Shown here one piece after another: positions 18,371 to 27,000 of a stretch of DNA of 64,000 bases. Both the position numbers and the translations under genes were made by a program. The stretch lies in contig JAHJWB010000022.1 of NCBI GenBank assembly GCA_018828125.1, positions 229,860 through 293,859 of the forward strand, read 5' to 3'. The stretch comes from Gammaproteobacteria bacterium. Lineage in GTDB: Bacteria > Pseudomonadota > Gammaproteobacteria > Burkholderiales > Burkholderiaceae_C. Below the pieces are notes generated by a model. It was not told the origin of the DNA. It saw nothing but the letters and a program-made list of their open reading frames with translations, and did no database searches. Each line of letters starts with the position of its first letter. The stretch's first letter is position 1.

Positions 18371-19843
18371 ATGAAGACGACGAGATTCAACACGTTCTGC
18401 CACCAGGTGTTCACATGGCTGAGCGGCGTTGCGCTGCTCGCAACCAGCGCAGCTTGGCAGGGCTCCCATGCCCAGCCCGCGGTGGCAGCACCGCCCGCCT
18501 TGCCGCCCGAGGTCGAGTCCGCCTTGGCCCGTGCCCGGCTGCCGCGCGAAGCGCTCAGCGTGCTCGTGGTCGACGCCCAGGGCACGGGGCGGACTACCCC
18601 ACGCCTTTCGCACCGTGCCCACGTGGCTGTCAACCCCGCGTCGGTGATGAAGCTGGTGACCACTTACGCTGCACTGGAGCAACTGGGCCCCGCCTATGTG
18701 TGGAACACGCCTGTCTACCTGCAAGGCACGGTGCAGGACGGAAGCCTGCGGGGTAATGTGTATATCCAGGGGCAGGGCGATCCCAAGCTGGTCATGGAAC
18801 GCCTGTGGCTGCTGATGCGGCGCCTGCAAGGCCAGGGCATTCAGGTCATCGTGGGCGACATCGTGCTCGACCGCACGGCCTTTGACGTGACCGACCACGA
18901 TCCGGCCCGTTTTGACGGCGAGCCCCTGCGACCGTACAACGCCGCACCCGATGCTTTGCTGCTGAATTACAAGTCCTCGGTAATGACGTTTGTGCCCGAT
19001 GTGTCGGCAGGCGTGGCACGCATCCAGTACGACCCGCCGTTGGCGGGCGTGCAGCGCCAGGCCACCGTGGCGCTGGCGGCGGCAGGTACCGAATGTGGGG
19101 ACTGGCGCGGGGCCTTGCGGGCAGAGCTGGTCGATCCGCTGAAGGTCAGCTTTCAAGGGGTGTACACCGCAGCCTGTGGCGAGCGGGCGTGGCCTGTGGC
19201 TGCGGCCGATCCGCGCGGTTTTGCGGCGCGGGCGGTGGAGGGCATGTGGCGCGAGTTGGGCGGCAAGCTCACGGGCACGGTGCGGGAGGGCAAGGTGCCT
19301 TCCGGGCTCAAGCCCGCATTTGTGGTCACGTCCCCGGCGCTGGCTGAGGTGGTGCGCGACGTGAACAAATACAGCAACAACGTCATGGCGCAGCATGTGT
19401 TTCTGACCCTGGCGCTGCAAAAGAACGGCGTCGCCACATTCGACGGCGCGCGAGAGGCGCTGCGCCAGTGGTGGACAGCCCGCATGGGTGATGCAGAGCT
19501 GCCCCTGGCCGACAACGGCGCAGGGCTGAGCCGCGACGCGCGCATCACGGCACAGGCGCTGGCCCGCATGCTGCAGGTGGCCTGGGCATCTCCGGTGATG
19601 CCGGAGCTGGTGGCCTCGCTGCCCATTTCAGGGGTGGACGGCACCCTGCGCCGCAGCCAGAGCCGTGCGGGCACTGCCCACCTCAAAACAGGCAGTCTGC
19701 GCGATGTGATGGCGGTGGCGGGCTATGTACACGCGGCGAGCGGGCGGCGGTATGTGCTGGTGGCCGTGGTCAACCATGCCAACGCGGGAGGCGCCCGCCC
19801 TGTTTTGGACGCCCTCACCGACTGGGCCGCCCGCGACCAGTAA
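18371..19843 (+). CDS. dacB: D-alanyl-D-alanine carboxypeptidase/endopeptidase (PBP4 type)
   Basis: A 490-residue periplasmic penicillin-binding protein of family S13. A signal peptide covers about residues 1-36 (cleavage near SHA-QP). The three active-site motifs are intact: SVMK at 91-94 with nucleophile S91, SNN at 335-337, and KTG at 439-441. It trims and cleaves peptidoglycan cross-links. The gene is monocistronic and divergent from the chemoreceptor; the 202-bp spacer holds a 7-bp hairpin GTGGCGC/GCGCCAC at 18320-18335 but no convincing promoter match. Confidence 0.94.
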   Translation: MKTTRFNTFCHQVFTWLSGVALLATSAAWQGSHAQPAVAAPPALPPEVESALARARLPREALSVLVVDAQGTGRTTPRLSHRAHVAVNPASVMKLVTTYAALEQLGPAYVWNTPVYLQGTVQDGSLRGNVYIQGQGDPKLVMERLWLLMRRLQGQGIQVIVGDIVLDRTAFDVTDHDPARFDGEPLRPYNAAPDALLLNYKSSVMTFVPDVSAGVARIQYDPPLAGVQRQATVALAAAGTECGDWRGALRAELVDPLKVSFQGVYTAACGERAWPVAAADPRGFAARAVEGMWRELGGKLTGTVREGKVPSGLKPAFVVTSPALAEVVRDVNKYSNNVMAQHVFLTLALQKNGVATFDGAREALRQWWTARMGDAELPLADNGAGLSRDARITAQALARMLQVAWASPVMPELVASLPISGVDGTLRRSQSRAGTAHLKTGSLRDVMAVAGYVHAASGRRYVLVAVVNHANAGGARPVLDALTDWAARDQ

Positions 19844-19916
19844 AGACCAGTGAATAATTCCCGGCGCGCTGCTGTGGCAGCGCTGCACTTTGAACAGGCG
19901 CTTGGCCCGTCCTTCC

Positions 19917-20186
19917 ATGCAATCCTCTGAACTCATTGGCTACCTGGCCGCTGCCCTCACCACCTGCAGCTTTGTGCCCCAGGCGCTGCACACCTTCCGC
20001 ACGCGGGACGTGAGTGGCATCTCGCTGGGCATGTACAGCGTGTTCACCCTGGGCATTGCCCTGTGGTTGGTGTACGGGCTGGCGCTGGCGGCGTGGCCCA
20101 TCGTGGCAGCCAACGCCATCACCTTGATGTTGGCCAGCGCCATCTTGGGGATGAAGCTGGTGTATGGAGCGCGCCGCTCCCGTTAG
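19917..20186 (+). CDS. SemiSWEET-type sugar transporter
   Basis: An 89-residue protein with three transmembrane helices, the size and layout of bacterial SemiSWEETs, which dimerise to move sugars. The PQ-loop element FVPQALHTFRTRDVSGIS and the W/N-containing WLVYGLAL...AANAITLMLA are visible. I take the ATG at 19917 (MQSSELIGYLAAAL) over an upstream in-frame start at 19890. Substrate unknown; it stands alone 73 bp after dacB. Confidence 0.85.
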   Translation: MQSSELIGYLAAALTTCSFVPQALHTFRTRDVSGISLGMYSVFTLGIALWLVYGLALAAWPIVAANAITLMLASAILGMKLVYGARRSR

Positions 20187-20314
20187 GGTGGGGCTGGGCT
20201 TGCAACTGTCACCTAGGCGTCTGATGCGCGGTGTCGCCCGCGTTATCCCCAATGGATGCTGCAGTGCAGGTGCGCGCACGATGCGTCGTTCTTCACTGCC
20301 CGAGGGTTCCATCC

Positions 20315-21613
20315 ATGACGTATTTCCGCCTTACCTGTGTTGCCACCGCTGCGGTCCTGCTTGTCGCCTGCGGCGGCTCTGACGACCCCGCGCGCGGGGC
20401 GCTGATTGACCCGCCCGCCACGCTGACCACCTTGACCGCGGCCCAGATCGACGCTGGCACCGCTGCCAGTGGCCTGCAGGCCATCAGCGGCAAGGCCAAA
20501 TGCGATGTGAAAGTCGTGGCGCTGAACTACGCCACCGCAGGTGCCAAGAGCGGCGAAAGCACCAACGCGTCCGGTGTCATGCTGGTGCCCGCTGGCAGTT
20601 GCACCACTGCCGCCGCCCTGGTGGCCTATGCCAAGGGCACTGACGTGCAAAAGCCGCGCACCCTGGCCAACCCGCAAGACAGCGAAACCTTTCTGCTGGC
20701 CGCCATGTATGCCGCGCAAGGGTATGCCGTGGTGGCCACCGACTACCTGGGTTTTGCCAAGTCGGGCTACAGCTACCACCCCTACTTGCATGCCGACTCG
20801 GAAGCCACGTCGGTCATCGACTCGGTGCGCGCAGCCCGCAACGCGGCGGGCACCGTGGGTGCCAATCTGTCGGGCAAGGTGATGTTCACCGGGTATTCCC
20901 AGGGTGGACATTCGTCGATGGCGGCGCATCGCGCGGCTGAACGCGACTACGGCACTGAATTCAACGTGGTCGCGGGCGCCCACCTTGCGGGCCCCTACAA
21001 CCTGTCGGGTTCGCTGCGCATTCCGAACGCGATCGCCGGGGTCCAGTTCTTCGTGCCCTACCTGGTAACTGCGTGGCAGAAGGTGTACGGCGATGTCTAC
21101 AGCGATGTGAAGACGGTGTTCAAGACGCCGTATTCCGGCTATATCGAGAACCTGCTGCCCAACCCCACGCTGAACTACACCACGCTGGTGACCACGGGCA
21201 CACTGCCCGGCGGCACACCCAACCAGGCGCGTGATGCGGTGTTCCAGCCCGACTTCATCACGGGTTCGCAGACCAGCACCACCCACCCCTTGTACCTGGC
21301 GGCCAAAAAGAATGACCTGCTGGGCTGGAGCCCCAAGGCGCGGGTGCTGCTGTGCGGCGGCGCAGGCGACCCCACGGTGCCACCGGCCATCCACCAGGTG
21401 GTGATGAAGGCCGACTTTGACAGCCGGGGACTCACCAACGTGACGTCGGTGGACGTGGATCCCGCCATCCAGGCCACCTTCGGCGTGGGAGGCAAGGCGC
21501 CCACCGATCCGGCATCACCCGAGTTCGCAGCCTATTACGGCAGCTACCACGGCACCTACGAGCCACCGTTCTGCCACGCACAGGCCCGCGCGGTGTTTGA
21601 AACGGTCAAGTAA
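20315..21613 (+). CDS. Secretory lipase-like alpha/beta-hydrolase lipoprotein
   Basis: A 432-residue exported protein with a lipoprotein signal (LLVACGGS), probably anchored in the outer membrane. The nucleophile elbow GYSQGG carries the catalytic Ser, and ATDYLGFAKSGYSYHPYLHADS resembles the fungal/bacterial secretory lipase (LIP) family. A His near the end (PPFCHAQAR) and Asp in GGAGDPTVPP could complete a triad. Likely an esterase or lipase of unknown substrate. The ATG at 20315 is chosen because the signal peptide starts there. It is followed by a large hairpin and a strong bidirectional terminator. Confidence 0.82.
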   Translation: MTYFRLTCVATAAVLLVACGGSDDPARGALIDPPATLTTLTAAQIDAGTAASGLQAISGKAKCDVKVVALNYATAGAKSGESTNASGVMLVPAGSCTTAAALVAYAKGTDVQKPRTLANPQDSETFLLAAMYAAQGYAVVATDYLGFAKSGYSYHPYLHADSEATSVIDSVRAARNAAGTVGANLSGKVMFTGYSQGGHSSMAAHRAAERDYGTEFNVVAGAHLAGPYNLSGSLRIPNAIAGVQFFVPYLVTAWQKVYGDVYSDVKTVFKTPYSGYIENLLPNPTLNYTTLVTTGTLPGGTPNQARDAVFQPDFITGSQTSTTHPLYLAAKKNDLLGWSPKARVLLCGGAGDPTVPPAIHQVVMKADFDSRGLTNVTSVDVDPAIQATFGVGGKAPTDPASPEFAAYYGSYHGTYEPPFCHAQARAVFETVK

Positions 21614-21625
21614 GCAAAGCGGCGT

Positions 21626-21663
21626 CTGCCCTGCGTTGCCCTCGCAGGGCAAACGCAGGGCAG
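21626..21663. repeat. Long hairpin after the lipase gene
   Basis: CTGCCCTGCGTT and AACGCAGGGCAG form an outer stem around an inner GCCCT-CGC-AGGGC hairpin, with one bulged A. It lies just upstream of the terminator and may protect the transcript end. Confidence 0.7.
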
Positions 21664-21671
21664 CACACAGC

Positions 21672-21699
21672 AAAAAGCCGACCCTGAGGTCGGCTTTTT
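21672..21699. terminator. Bidirectional intrinsic terminator
   Basis: A perfect 12-bp inverted repeat AAAAAGCCGACC/GGTCGGCTTTTT with a CTGA loop gives a T run on both strands. It can serve the lipase gene and the convergent SGNH-like gene. Confidence 0.92.
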
Positions 21700-21773
21700 C
21701 TTTGCGCATTTTTTTGCGCGGGGTGTGTCGTGGCGGTGCGCTCCTGGAGCGCTGTCACACCAAGGCTGCTGAT

Positions 21774-22727
21774 TTACCAGCGCGCCTTCAGGCGGTCATG
21801 GGCATAGGTGCCAAACTGGCGCTGCGCAGAAGGCGTGAGGTAGACCGAATCGGCGAACACATACGAGGCCTGATTGGCGCCCGACAGCAGGGTCGACGTG
21901 TTGCACAGCGCCGAATTGACCTGGCCTGCACCAATGCCGATGCCGTTGCTGGCGTCCACCGAGGTGCACACGGCGGTGGTAGCGTTGTTGAAGCCGTAAT
22001 TGGCGGGTACGTCGGCGTACAGGTTCACGTAGTAGGCCAGGTCCACATACAGCACGTTGGCGCCCAGGTCCACAATGCCCACGAGCAGGCCATCGTTGAA
22101 GCGGCTGCTGGCGTCTGCCAGCAGGGTTTCGCGGCCAATGGTCTTGGCCCAGGGCGTCTTGCTCAGGTTGTATGTGCCGGCCACCACCACGTACTTGGCG
22201 CCGGCTGTCACGAGGCGTCGCACCTGCACGGCCATGTCTTCGCCCGCCTTGCGGGCAGCGGCGACCATGGCGGCTTCCGTCTGGGTGCCGGCGTTGACGG
22301 CGGCCATGCCGGCGATCACGTCGCTGATGCCGCCACTCAAGATCACCACATCATTGGCGCCAAAGCTGCCGCTGGCCAGAAAGGTGTCGATCTGCTCGGT
22401 GATGGTGGGGGTGCTGGCGTTGCCTGCCGCATCGGGCTTTGCGGCCACGCGCGCATTGCCGACCGCATAGCTCTTGCCGCCCGTTGCGGACGGTGTCAGG
22501 GTCTTGCCATAGTTGGCCGCCACCTGCAGCGTCCAGTTGTTCACGCTGCCATCGTTGACGGTGTAGAGCGAGCCCTTTTGGCCCACATCGCTGTTGGCAT
22601 CGCCAAACGCGATGAAGCGTTCGGGGGTGATGGCCGATTCGGTGGTGCTTGAACCACAGGCCGCAAGCAACGCGGCCGACGCACATGCGGCGACCAGTAC
22701 GGTGCGGCGCATCCAATTTGCTGCCAT
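21774..22727 (-). CDS. SGNH/GDSL-fold lipoprotein with lost catalytic residues
   Basis: A 317-residue exported lipoprotein (lipobox LLAAC). The fold is recognisable as GDSL/SGNH: FIAFGDANSDVG corresponds to block I FGDSxSDxG, SYAVGNARV to block II, VVILSGGISDV to block III GGxND, and DSVYLTPSAQRQFG to block V DxxHPT. At each catalytic position the usual residue is replaced: Ser by Ala, Asn by Ser, and His by Tyr. It is therefore probably a pseudoenzyme with a binding or structural role. Start could also be the internal ATG five residues later. Converges on the lipase gene through a bidirectional terminator. Confidence 0.75.
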   Translation of the reverse strand: MAANWMRRTVLVAACASAALLAACGSSTTESAITPERFIAFGDANSDVGQKGSLYTVNDGSVNNWTLQVAANYGKTLTPSATGGKSYAVGNARVAAKPDAAGNASTPTITEQIDTFLASGSFGANDVVILSGGISDVIAGMAAVNAGTQTEAAMVAAARKAGEDMAVQVRRLVTAGAKYVVVAGTYNLSKTPWAKTIGRETLLADASSRFNDGLLVGIVDLGANVLYVDLAYYVNLYADVPANYGFNNATTAVCTSVDASNGIGIGAGQVNSALCNTSTLLSGANQASYVFADSVYLTPSAQRQFGTYAHDRLKARW

Positions 22728-22903
22728 GTATTTCTCCAGAAAAGTGGTGGGTAGTTTAACGACGCAAAGTCAACGCATGTAAAGCAGCGCAGGTGCCAGC
22801 GGTTCCTGGGCGAATTGTCTCGCCTGCGGGCGATGAAGCTGGCGCAGCCCCGCACACCCCCACGCAACCAATGCCACGGCGAAGTCGCTCAGGGGGCACC
22901 TCT

Positions 22904-23920
22904 TCATGCGGCGGATGCCCGTTGCAACCGGTCGCGCACGCCTTCCCATTCGGGAGTGGTGGGGGGCGTTTCGATCCAGATCAGTTTCGCGCCACCATCG
23001 TCAAAACCGCGCAACACGGCAAACAGCTGCTGTGCGGTGGCAGCGGCGTCGTCGGGCATGCGGCGCATCACCAGCTTCGAGGACTTGGTGCGCAGCACGG
23101 CACGGGAGTACACCGCGATGTGGGCGGCTTCGGCCCCCAGCAGGTCCAAGCCAGTTTGCAGGGCCTTGGCGTCCATCATCCGGACTTTGGCATTAGGGGC
23201 GTAGTGGGCTTCGAGCGTGCCCGAGGCGCGGGGTGTCAGCGCGGGCAGGTCTTGCGGGGACAAAGGTGCCGTGCCGCAGACCGCCCGAATCTGCTCGCGC
23301 GTGATGGCGCCGGGCCGCAGGAGCACGGGCACGCCACGGGTGCAATCCACAATCGTCGATTCAATGCCCACGGCGCAGGGGCCGCCGTCCAGCACCAGCA
23401 GGTCCGCGCCCAGCTCGTCCTGCACATGCTGGGCGGTGGTGGGGCTCACACGGCCAAAGCGGTTGGCGCTGGGGGCGGCCACCCCCCACACGGGCGGGCC
23501 GCCCTGGGCCTCGCCCTCGCCGGGCGCCGCACAGGCCAACAACAAGGCATGGGCCACGGGGTGCGCGGGGCAGCGCAGTCCCACGCTGTTTTGGCCGCCC
23601 GTGGCGGCAGCGGCGACGCCGGGAAGGCGCGGCAGGATAAGCGTGAGCGGCCCGGGCCAGAAGGCACCGACCAGCTTTTTCGCAAATTCGGGCACCTCGC
23701 TGGCAAAGTGTGCAATGCCGTCGGCATTGGCTACGTGCACGATCAGCGGGTGGTCACTGGGGCGGCCCTTGGCGGCAAAGATCTGCGCCACGGCGGCATC
23801 GCTGCTGGCGTCGGCGGCCAGGCCGTACACCGTTTCGGTGGGCAGGCCCAGCAGCGCGCCACTGCGCACCGCCCGCGCTGCGGTGGCAATGGATTCGGGC
23901 AGGGTACCGTCAAGAATCAT
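22904..23920 (-). CDS. tsaC: L-threonylcarbamoyladenylate synthase (Sua5 type)
   Basis: A 338-residue enzyme that makes threonylcarbamoyl-AMP from threonine, bicarbonate and ATP for tRNA t6A synthesis. The YrdC domain (about 1-205) shows GLPTETVYGLAADA, AKGRPSDHPLIVHV, WPGPLTLILP, APSANRFGRVSPTTA and GIESTIVDC. A C-terminal Sua5 domain (about 225-338) begins with ASGTLEAHYAPNA, so it is the long TsaC2/Sua5 form. The ATG at 23920 lies 16 bp after purK, forming the last gene of purE-purK-tsaC. Confidence 0.94.
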   Translation of the reverse strand: MILDGTLPESIATAARAVRSGALLGLPTETVYGLAADASSDAAVAQIFAAKGRPSDHPLIVHVANADGIAHFASEVPEFAKKLVGAFWPGPLTLILPRLPGVAAAATGGQNSVGLRCPAHPVAHALLLACAAPGEGEAQGGPPVWGVAAPSANRFGRVSPTTAQHVQDELGADLLVLDGGPCAVGIESTIVDCTRGVPVLLRPGAITREQIRAVCGTAPLSPQDLPALTPRASGTLEAHYAPNAKVRMMDAKALQTGLDLLGAEAAHIAVYSRAVLRTKSSKLVMRRMPDDAAATAQQLFAVLRGFDDGGAKLIWIETPPTTPEWEGVRDRLQRASAA

Positions 23921-23936
23921 GGGTTGAACGCAGTCT

Positions 23937-25109
23937 TCAGAACGGTGCAATGCCCAGCAGCGCAGCGGACTGCAGCGCAGTGGCGCGTGCGGCTTCGGCG
24001 GTGGCGGCGGTGATGTTGAGGTGGCCCATCTTGCGGCCCCGCTTGGCTTCGCGCTTGCCATACAGGTGCAGGTGTGTACCGGGCAGGGCCAGCACCTCGG
24101 CCCATGGGGGCGTTTGCTCGGCATCGCCCTGTGCAAACCACAAATCGCCCAGCAGGTTGAGCATGACGGCCGGGCTGTGCTGGCGCGGCTGCGTCAGCGG
24201 CAGACCCGCCATGGTGCGCACCTGCAGCTCGAACTGCGACACGTCGCAGGCGTTCTGGCTGTAGTGGCCGCTGTTGTGCGGGCGCGGTGCGATCTCGTTA
24301 ACCACCAGGCTGCCGTCCTGCAGCACAAAAAATTCCACGCACAACACGCCCACGTACTGCAAACCGTTTGCTATCGAAATGGCAGCTGCTACCGCTTGCT
24401 GGATAAGCGCTAGGGGCAGATTTTGTTCAAAAACCTCTGTCACGGCCAGAATGCCGTCGCGGTGCAGGTTGCGCTGCACGGGCAGGTGCACGGTGGCGCC
24501 GTCCGCGCCCCGCGCGACGATCACCGAACATTCCAGCGCCAGCGGCAGCATCTTCTCCAGCACGCAGGGTACGTTGCCCACTGAATCCCAGGCAGTGGCC
24601 AGCTCGGCAGCGGTCTTCACGCGCACCTGGCCTTTGCCGTCGTAACCCATGCGGGTAGTTTTCAGGATGCCGGGCAAGAGGTCCGCGGACACGGCTGCCA
24701 ACTGCTCGGCGGTTTCGATCACCGCATAGGGCGCGCAGGGCACGCCGCAGGCCACAAAATGGGCCTTTTCCCGCGCGCGGTCCTGGGCCACGGACACAGC
24801 GCTGGCGGCGGGCGACACGGGGCGTTGTGCGGCCAAGGCGGCCAGCGCCGCGGCCGGCACGTTCTCGAACTCGGTGGTCACCGCATCCGACAGGCGGGCC
24901 AGCTCGGCCAGGCCTTGGGGGTCTTCGTACCCTGTCTGGATGTGGTGGTGGCTCACCAGCCCGGCCGGGCTGGTCGGGTCGGCGTCGAGCACGGCGGTGA
25001 AGTAACCCATGGCCTGCGCCTGGTGCACAAACATGCGGCCCAGTTGGCCGCCGCCGAGCACGCCCAGCGTGCTGCCGGGCAGAAGGGGTTGATGGGTGGT
25101 TTTTTTCAT
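23937..25109 (-). CDS. purK: 5-(carboxyamino)imidazole ribonucleotide synthase
   Basis: A 390-residue ATP-grasp enzyme that carboxylates AIR to N5-CAIR in purine synthesis. Visible are the N-terminal GVLGGGQLGRM, the ATP-grasp PGILKTTRMGYDGKGQ, and VGVLCVEFF...NEIAPRPHNSGHYS. A copy of the AGCGCTT repeat lies within the coding sequence (24367-24434), encoding roughly FEQNLPLALIQQAVAAAIS in a surface-type helix. The protein length seems normal, so the repeat was assimilated without disrupting the frame. Neighbours are purE upstream and tsaC downstream. Confidence 0.95.
   Translation of the reverse strand: MKKTTHQPLLPGSTLGVLGGGQLGRMFVHQAQAMGYFTAVLDADPTSPAGLVSHHHIQTGYEDPQGLAELARLSDAVTTEFENVPAAALAALAAQRPVSPAASAVSVAQDRAREKAHFVACGVPCAPYAVIETAEQLAAVSADLLPGILKTTRMGYDGKGQVRVKTAAELATAWDSVGNVPCVLEKMLPLALECSVIVARGADGATVHLPVQRNLHRDGILAVTEVFEQNLPLALIQQAVAAAISIANGLQYVGVLCVEFFVLQDGSLVVNEIAPRPHNSGHYSQNACDVSQFELQVRTMAGLPLTQPRQHSPAVMLNLLGDLWFAQGDAEQTPPWAEVLALPGTHLHLYGKREAKRGRKMGHLNITAATAEAARATALQSAALLGIAPF
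24367..24434 (+). repeat. AGCGCTT palindromic repeat, in-frame copy inside purK
   Basis: GCTATCGAAATGGCAGCTGC is followed by TACCGCTTGCTGGATAAGCGCTAGGGGCAGATTTTG, closely matching the family consensus. It is antisense to purK and leaves the frame open. Confidence 0.85.
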
Positions 25110-25110
25110 C

Positions 25111-25181
25111 GCCGGGCCGCCCCAAGATGAAAAAGCGGCCCCCTCGGGGGGCAGCGACCCGCGCAGCGGTGGAGCGTGGGG
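25111..25181 (-). repeat. GC-rich gene-end repeat (type 3), copy in purE-purK spacer
   Basis: GCCGGGCCGCCCCAA, CCCCCTCGGGGGGCAGCGA, CCGCGCAGCGG and a final G run occur in the same order at 35459-35527 in exbB. It fills most of the 79-bp spacer between purE and purK. Confidence 0.72.
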
Positions 25182-25188
25182 GTCTTTT

Positions 25189-25680
25189 TCATGTGGGCGG
25201 CAAAGTCATGTTGCGCGCCACCTCGGTCTGCTCGGCGCGGAAAGCTTCGAGCCGCTGGCGCAGTTCGGGGCTTTCGTTGGCGAGCAGCGCCACGGCAAAC
25301 AGCGCGGCGTTGGCAGCGCCCGCCGTGCCTATGGCAAATGTGGCCACGGGGATGCCCTTGGGCATTTGCACGATGGAGTGCAGCGAATCCACACCCTGCA
25401 GGTGGCGGCTGGCCACGGGCACGCCCAGCACGGGCACGGTGGTCTTGGCGGCAATCATGCCCGGCAGGTGGGCGGCGCCTCCAGCCCCGGCAATGATGGC
25501 TTTGAGGCTTCGGCCAACAGCGGCCTCGGCGTAGGCAAACATGTCATCGGGCATGCGGTGGGCCGACACCACGCGGGCCTCATGGGCGATGCCGAACTGC
25601 TCAAGAATTTGCACTGCATGCTGCATGGTGTCCCAGTCGCTGCTGGAACCCATGACCACGCCGATCTGGATGGGTTTCAT
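25189..25680 (-). CDS. purE: 5-(carboxyamino)imidazole ribonucleotide mutase
   Basis: A 163-residue class I PurE that converts N5-CAIR to CAIR. The signature GVVMGSSSDWDTM, VVSAHRMPDDMF and AGAGGAAHLPGM are intact, as is GVDSLHSIVQMPKGIPVATFAIG. It begins the purE-purK-tsaC operon on the minus strand. Class I is consistent with the adjacent purK, which makes its substrate. Confidence 0.96.
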   Translation of the reverse strand: MKPIQIGVVMGSSSDWDTMQHAVQILEQFGIAHEARVVSAHRMPDDMFAYAEAAVGRSLKAIIAGAGGAAHLPGMIAAKTTVPVLGVPVASRHLQGVDSLHSIVQMPKGIPVATFAIGTAGAANAALFAVALLANESPELRQRLEAFRAEQTEVARNMTLPPT

Positions 25681-26010
25681 GGTGTTGGGGTGTCAGGTGA
25701 CGGGTCGAACCGAGATTGTTTATCAGGCGGCACTTCGTGCCTACGCAGTGTCTGGCGGTCGATTTGCGGCCATTTTGGCCCCTGCCTCGTCACCGATAGC
25801 GGGGCTATCGGCTCCTCACCAGTGACCAAACTGCCTCGCAACTCGCCTCGCCAACCACCTGCGTCCTAATGAACAATCTCGGTTTAACCCGCCTGCACCG
25901 CTGTAGGTAGAACCCGCGATTTTACTTTTTGCGCCCCCCTTCTCGGCACCCGGACATTTCGATGGGCCAAAATAGCGCGAACAAGCACCATCGGCCCCGG
26001 GCCCACCACC
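25681..26010. other. 330-bp gene-free spacer between purE and cnoX
   Basis: Divergent spacer. Most of it is a structured inverted-repeat element (25701-25891, separate entry). The remaining 119 bp before cnoX contain no promoter match that I would defend. Confidence 0.7.
25701..25891. mobile_element. MITE-like structured inverted-repeat element A
   Basis: Terminal arms 25701-25723 and 25869-25891 match at 20 of 23 positions as inverted repeats, with core AACCGAGATTGTT. Inside are nested hairpins: GGCACTTCGTGCC, GGCCATTTTGGCC, and a central CCGATAGC-GGG-GCTATCGG at 25793-25811. It has no coding potential and no clear target-site duplication. It could be a miniature transposable element or a REP-like element. 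Confidence 0.6.
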
Positions 26011-26919
26011 ATGATTGATGTCACCGTAGAGAACTTTGAAACCGAGGTGGTTGCCGCCTCAATGAATGTCCCCGTACTGGTGGACTTCTGGGCGCCCTGG
26101 TGTGGTCCGTGCAAGTCGCTGGGCCCGGTCCTGGAAAAGCTGGAAACCGCCTACGACGGCCGTTTCAAGCTGGTCAAGATCGATTCGGACCAGGAGCAGC
26201 AGCTGGCGGGCATGTTCGGCATCCGCAGCATTCCCACCTGTGTGTTGCTCATGAATGGCCAGCCTGTGGACGGCTTCATGGGCGCGCTGCCCGAAGGCCA
26301 GGTGCGAGAGTTCCTCGACAAACACGTGCCCACCGCTGACGAAGTGGTAGCCGAAGCCGAGGAAGAAGAGGCCCAGGAGGCCCTGGCTGAAGGCGACACC
26401 GGCACCGCGCTTGAAAAGCTGCAGCATGCCGTGGTGACCGACCCGTCCAATGACGACGTGCGGTTCGACTACGTCAAGCTCCTGCTGCAGCTGCGCCGGG
26501 ATGACGATGCCAAGGTGGCGTTTGCCCCGGTGATCGCCAAGGCAGCCGTCTCGCGCAAACTGGGCGCCCTGAAGGCGTGGATGGATGCTCTTGATTTCGT
26601 AGCTACTAGCGCTTATGGCGAAAGTGCTGAGGCCGATTTTGACTCAAAAATTGCCGCCAACAAGCGTGACTTTGACACCCGCTACGCCCGCGCCCGTTGG
26701 CTCATGGCGGGCCAGCGCTGGACAGAGGCCATGGACGAGCTGCTGGAAATTCTCATGCGCGACAAGGCGTGGGGTGAAGAGCTGGCGCGCAAGACCTATG
26801 TGTCCATTCTTGAAATCATCGAGCCGCCCAAAGTGAAGGTGGCCGACGGCCAGATCCCGCCCGACGACCCGGTGGTAGCCACCTACCGCCGGCGCCTGTC
26901 GAGCGTGGTGCTGAGCTGA
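26011..26919 (+). CDS. cnoX: Thioredoxin-domain co-chaperone CnoX (YbbN)
   Basis: A 302-residue cytoplasmic protein with an N-terminal thioredoxin domain (about 1-110) and C-terminal tetratricopeptide-like repeats, the architecture of YbbN/CnoX. That family holds substrates for DnaK and GroEL and guards them from oxidation under bleach stress. The CxxC is WCGPC (C31, C34), so unlike E. coli CnoX (SxxC) it may be redox-active. Residues about 193-214 are encoded by an AGCGCTT repeat copy in the linker between TPR units. Transcribed alone, divergent from purE. Confidence 0.9.
   Translation: MIDVTVENFETEVVAASMNVPVLVDFWAPWCGPCKSLGPVLEKLETAYDGRFKLVKIDSDQEQQLAGMFGIRSIPTCVLLMNGQPVDGFMGALPEGQVREFLDKHVPTADEVVAEAEEEEAQEALAEGDTGTALEKLQHAVVTDPSNDDVRFDYVKLLLQLRRDDDAKVAFAPVIAKAAVSRKLGALKAWMDALDFVATSAYGESAEADFDSKIAANKRDFDTRYARARWLMAGQRWTEAMDELLEILMRDKAWGEELARKTYVSILEIIEPPKVKVADGQIPPDDPVVATYRRRLSSVVLS
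26590..26652 (+). repeat. AGCGCTT palindromic repeat, in-frame copy inside cnoX
   Basis: TTGATTTCGTAGCTACTAGC, GCTTATGGCGAAAGTGCTGA and GGCCGATTTTGACTC align with the intergenic consensus in the sense direction. The frame stays open. Confidence 0.85.
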
Positions 26920-27000
26920 GCTGCTGGATACCCCGGGAGTTTTCATCGCACAGGCTGTGAAAAAAAGCTCCGGTGAATGGGTGTGCCGGTCATGGGCGCC

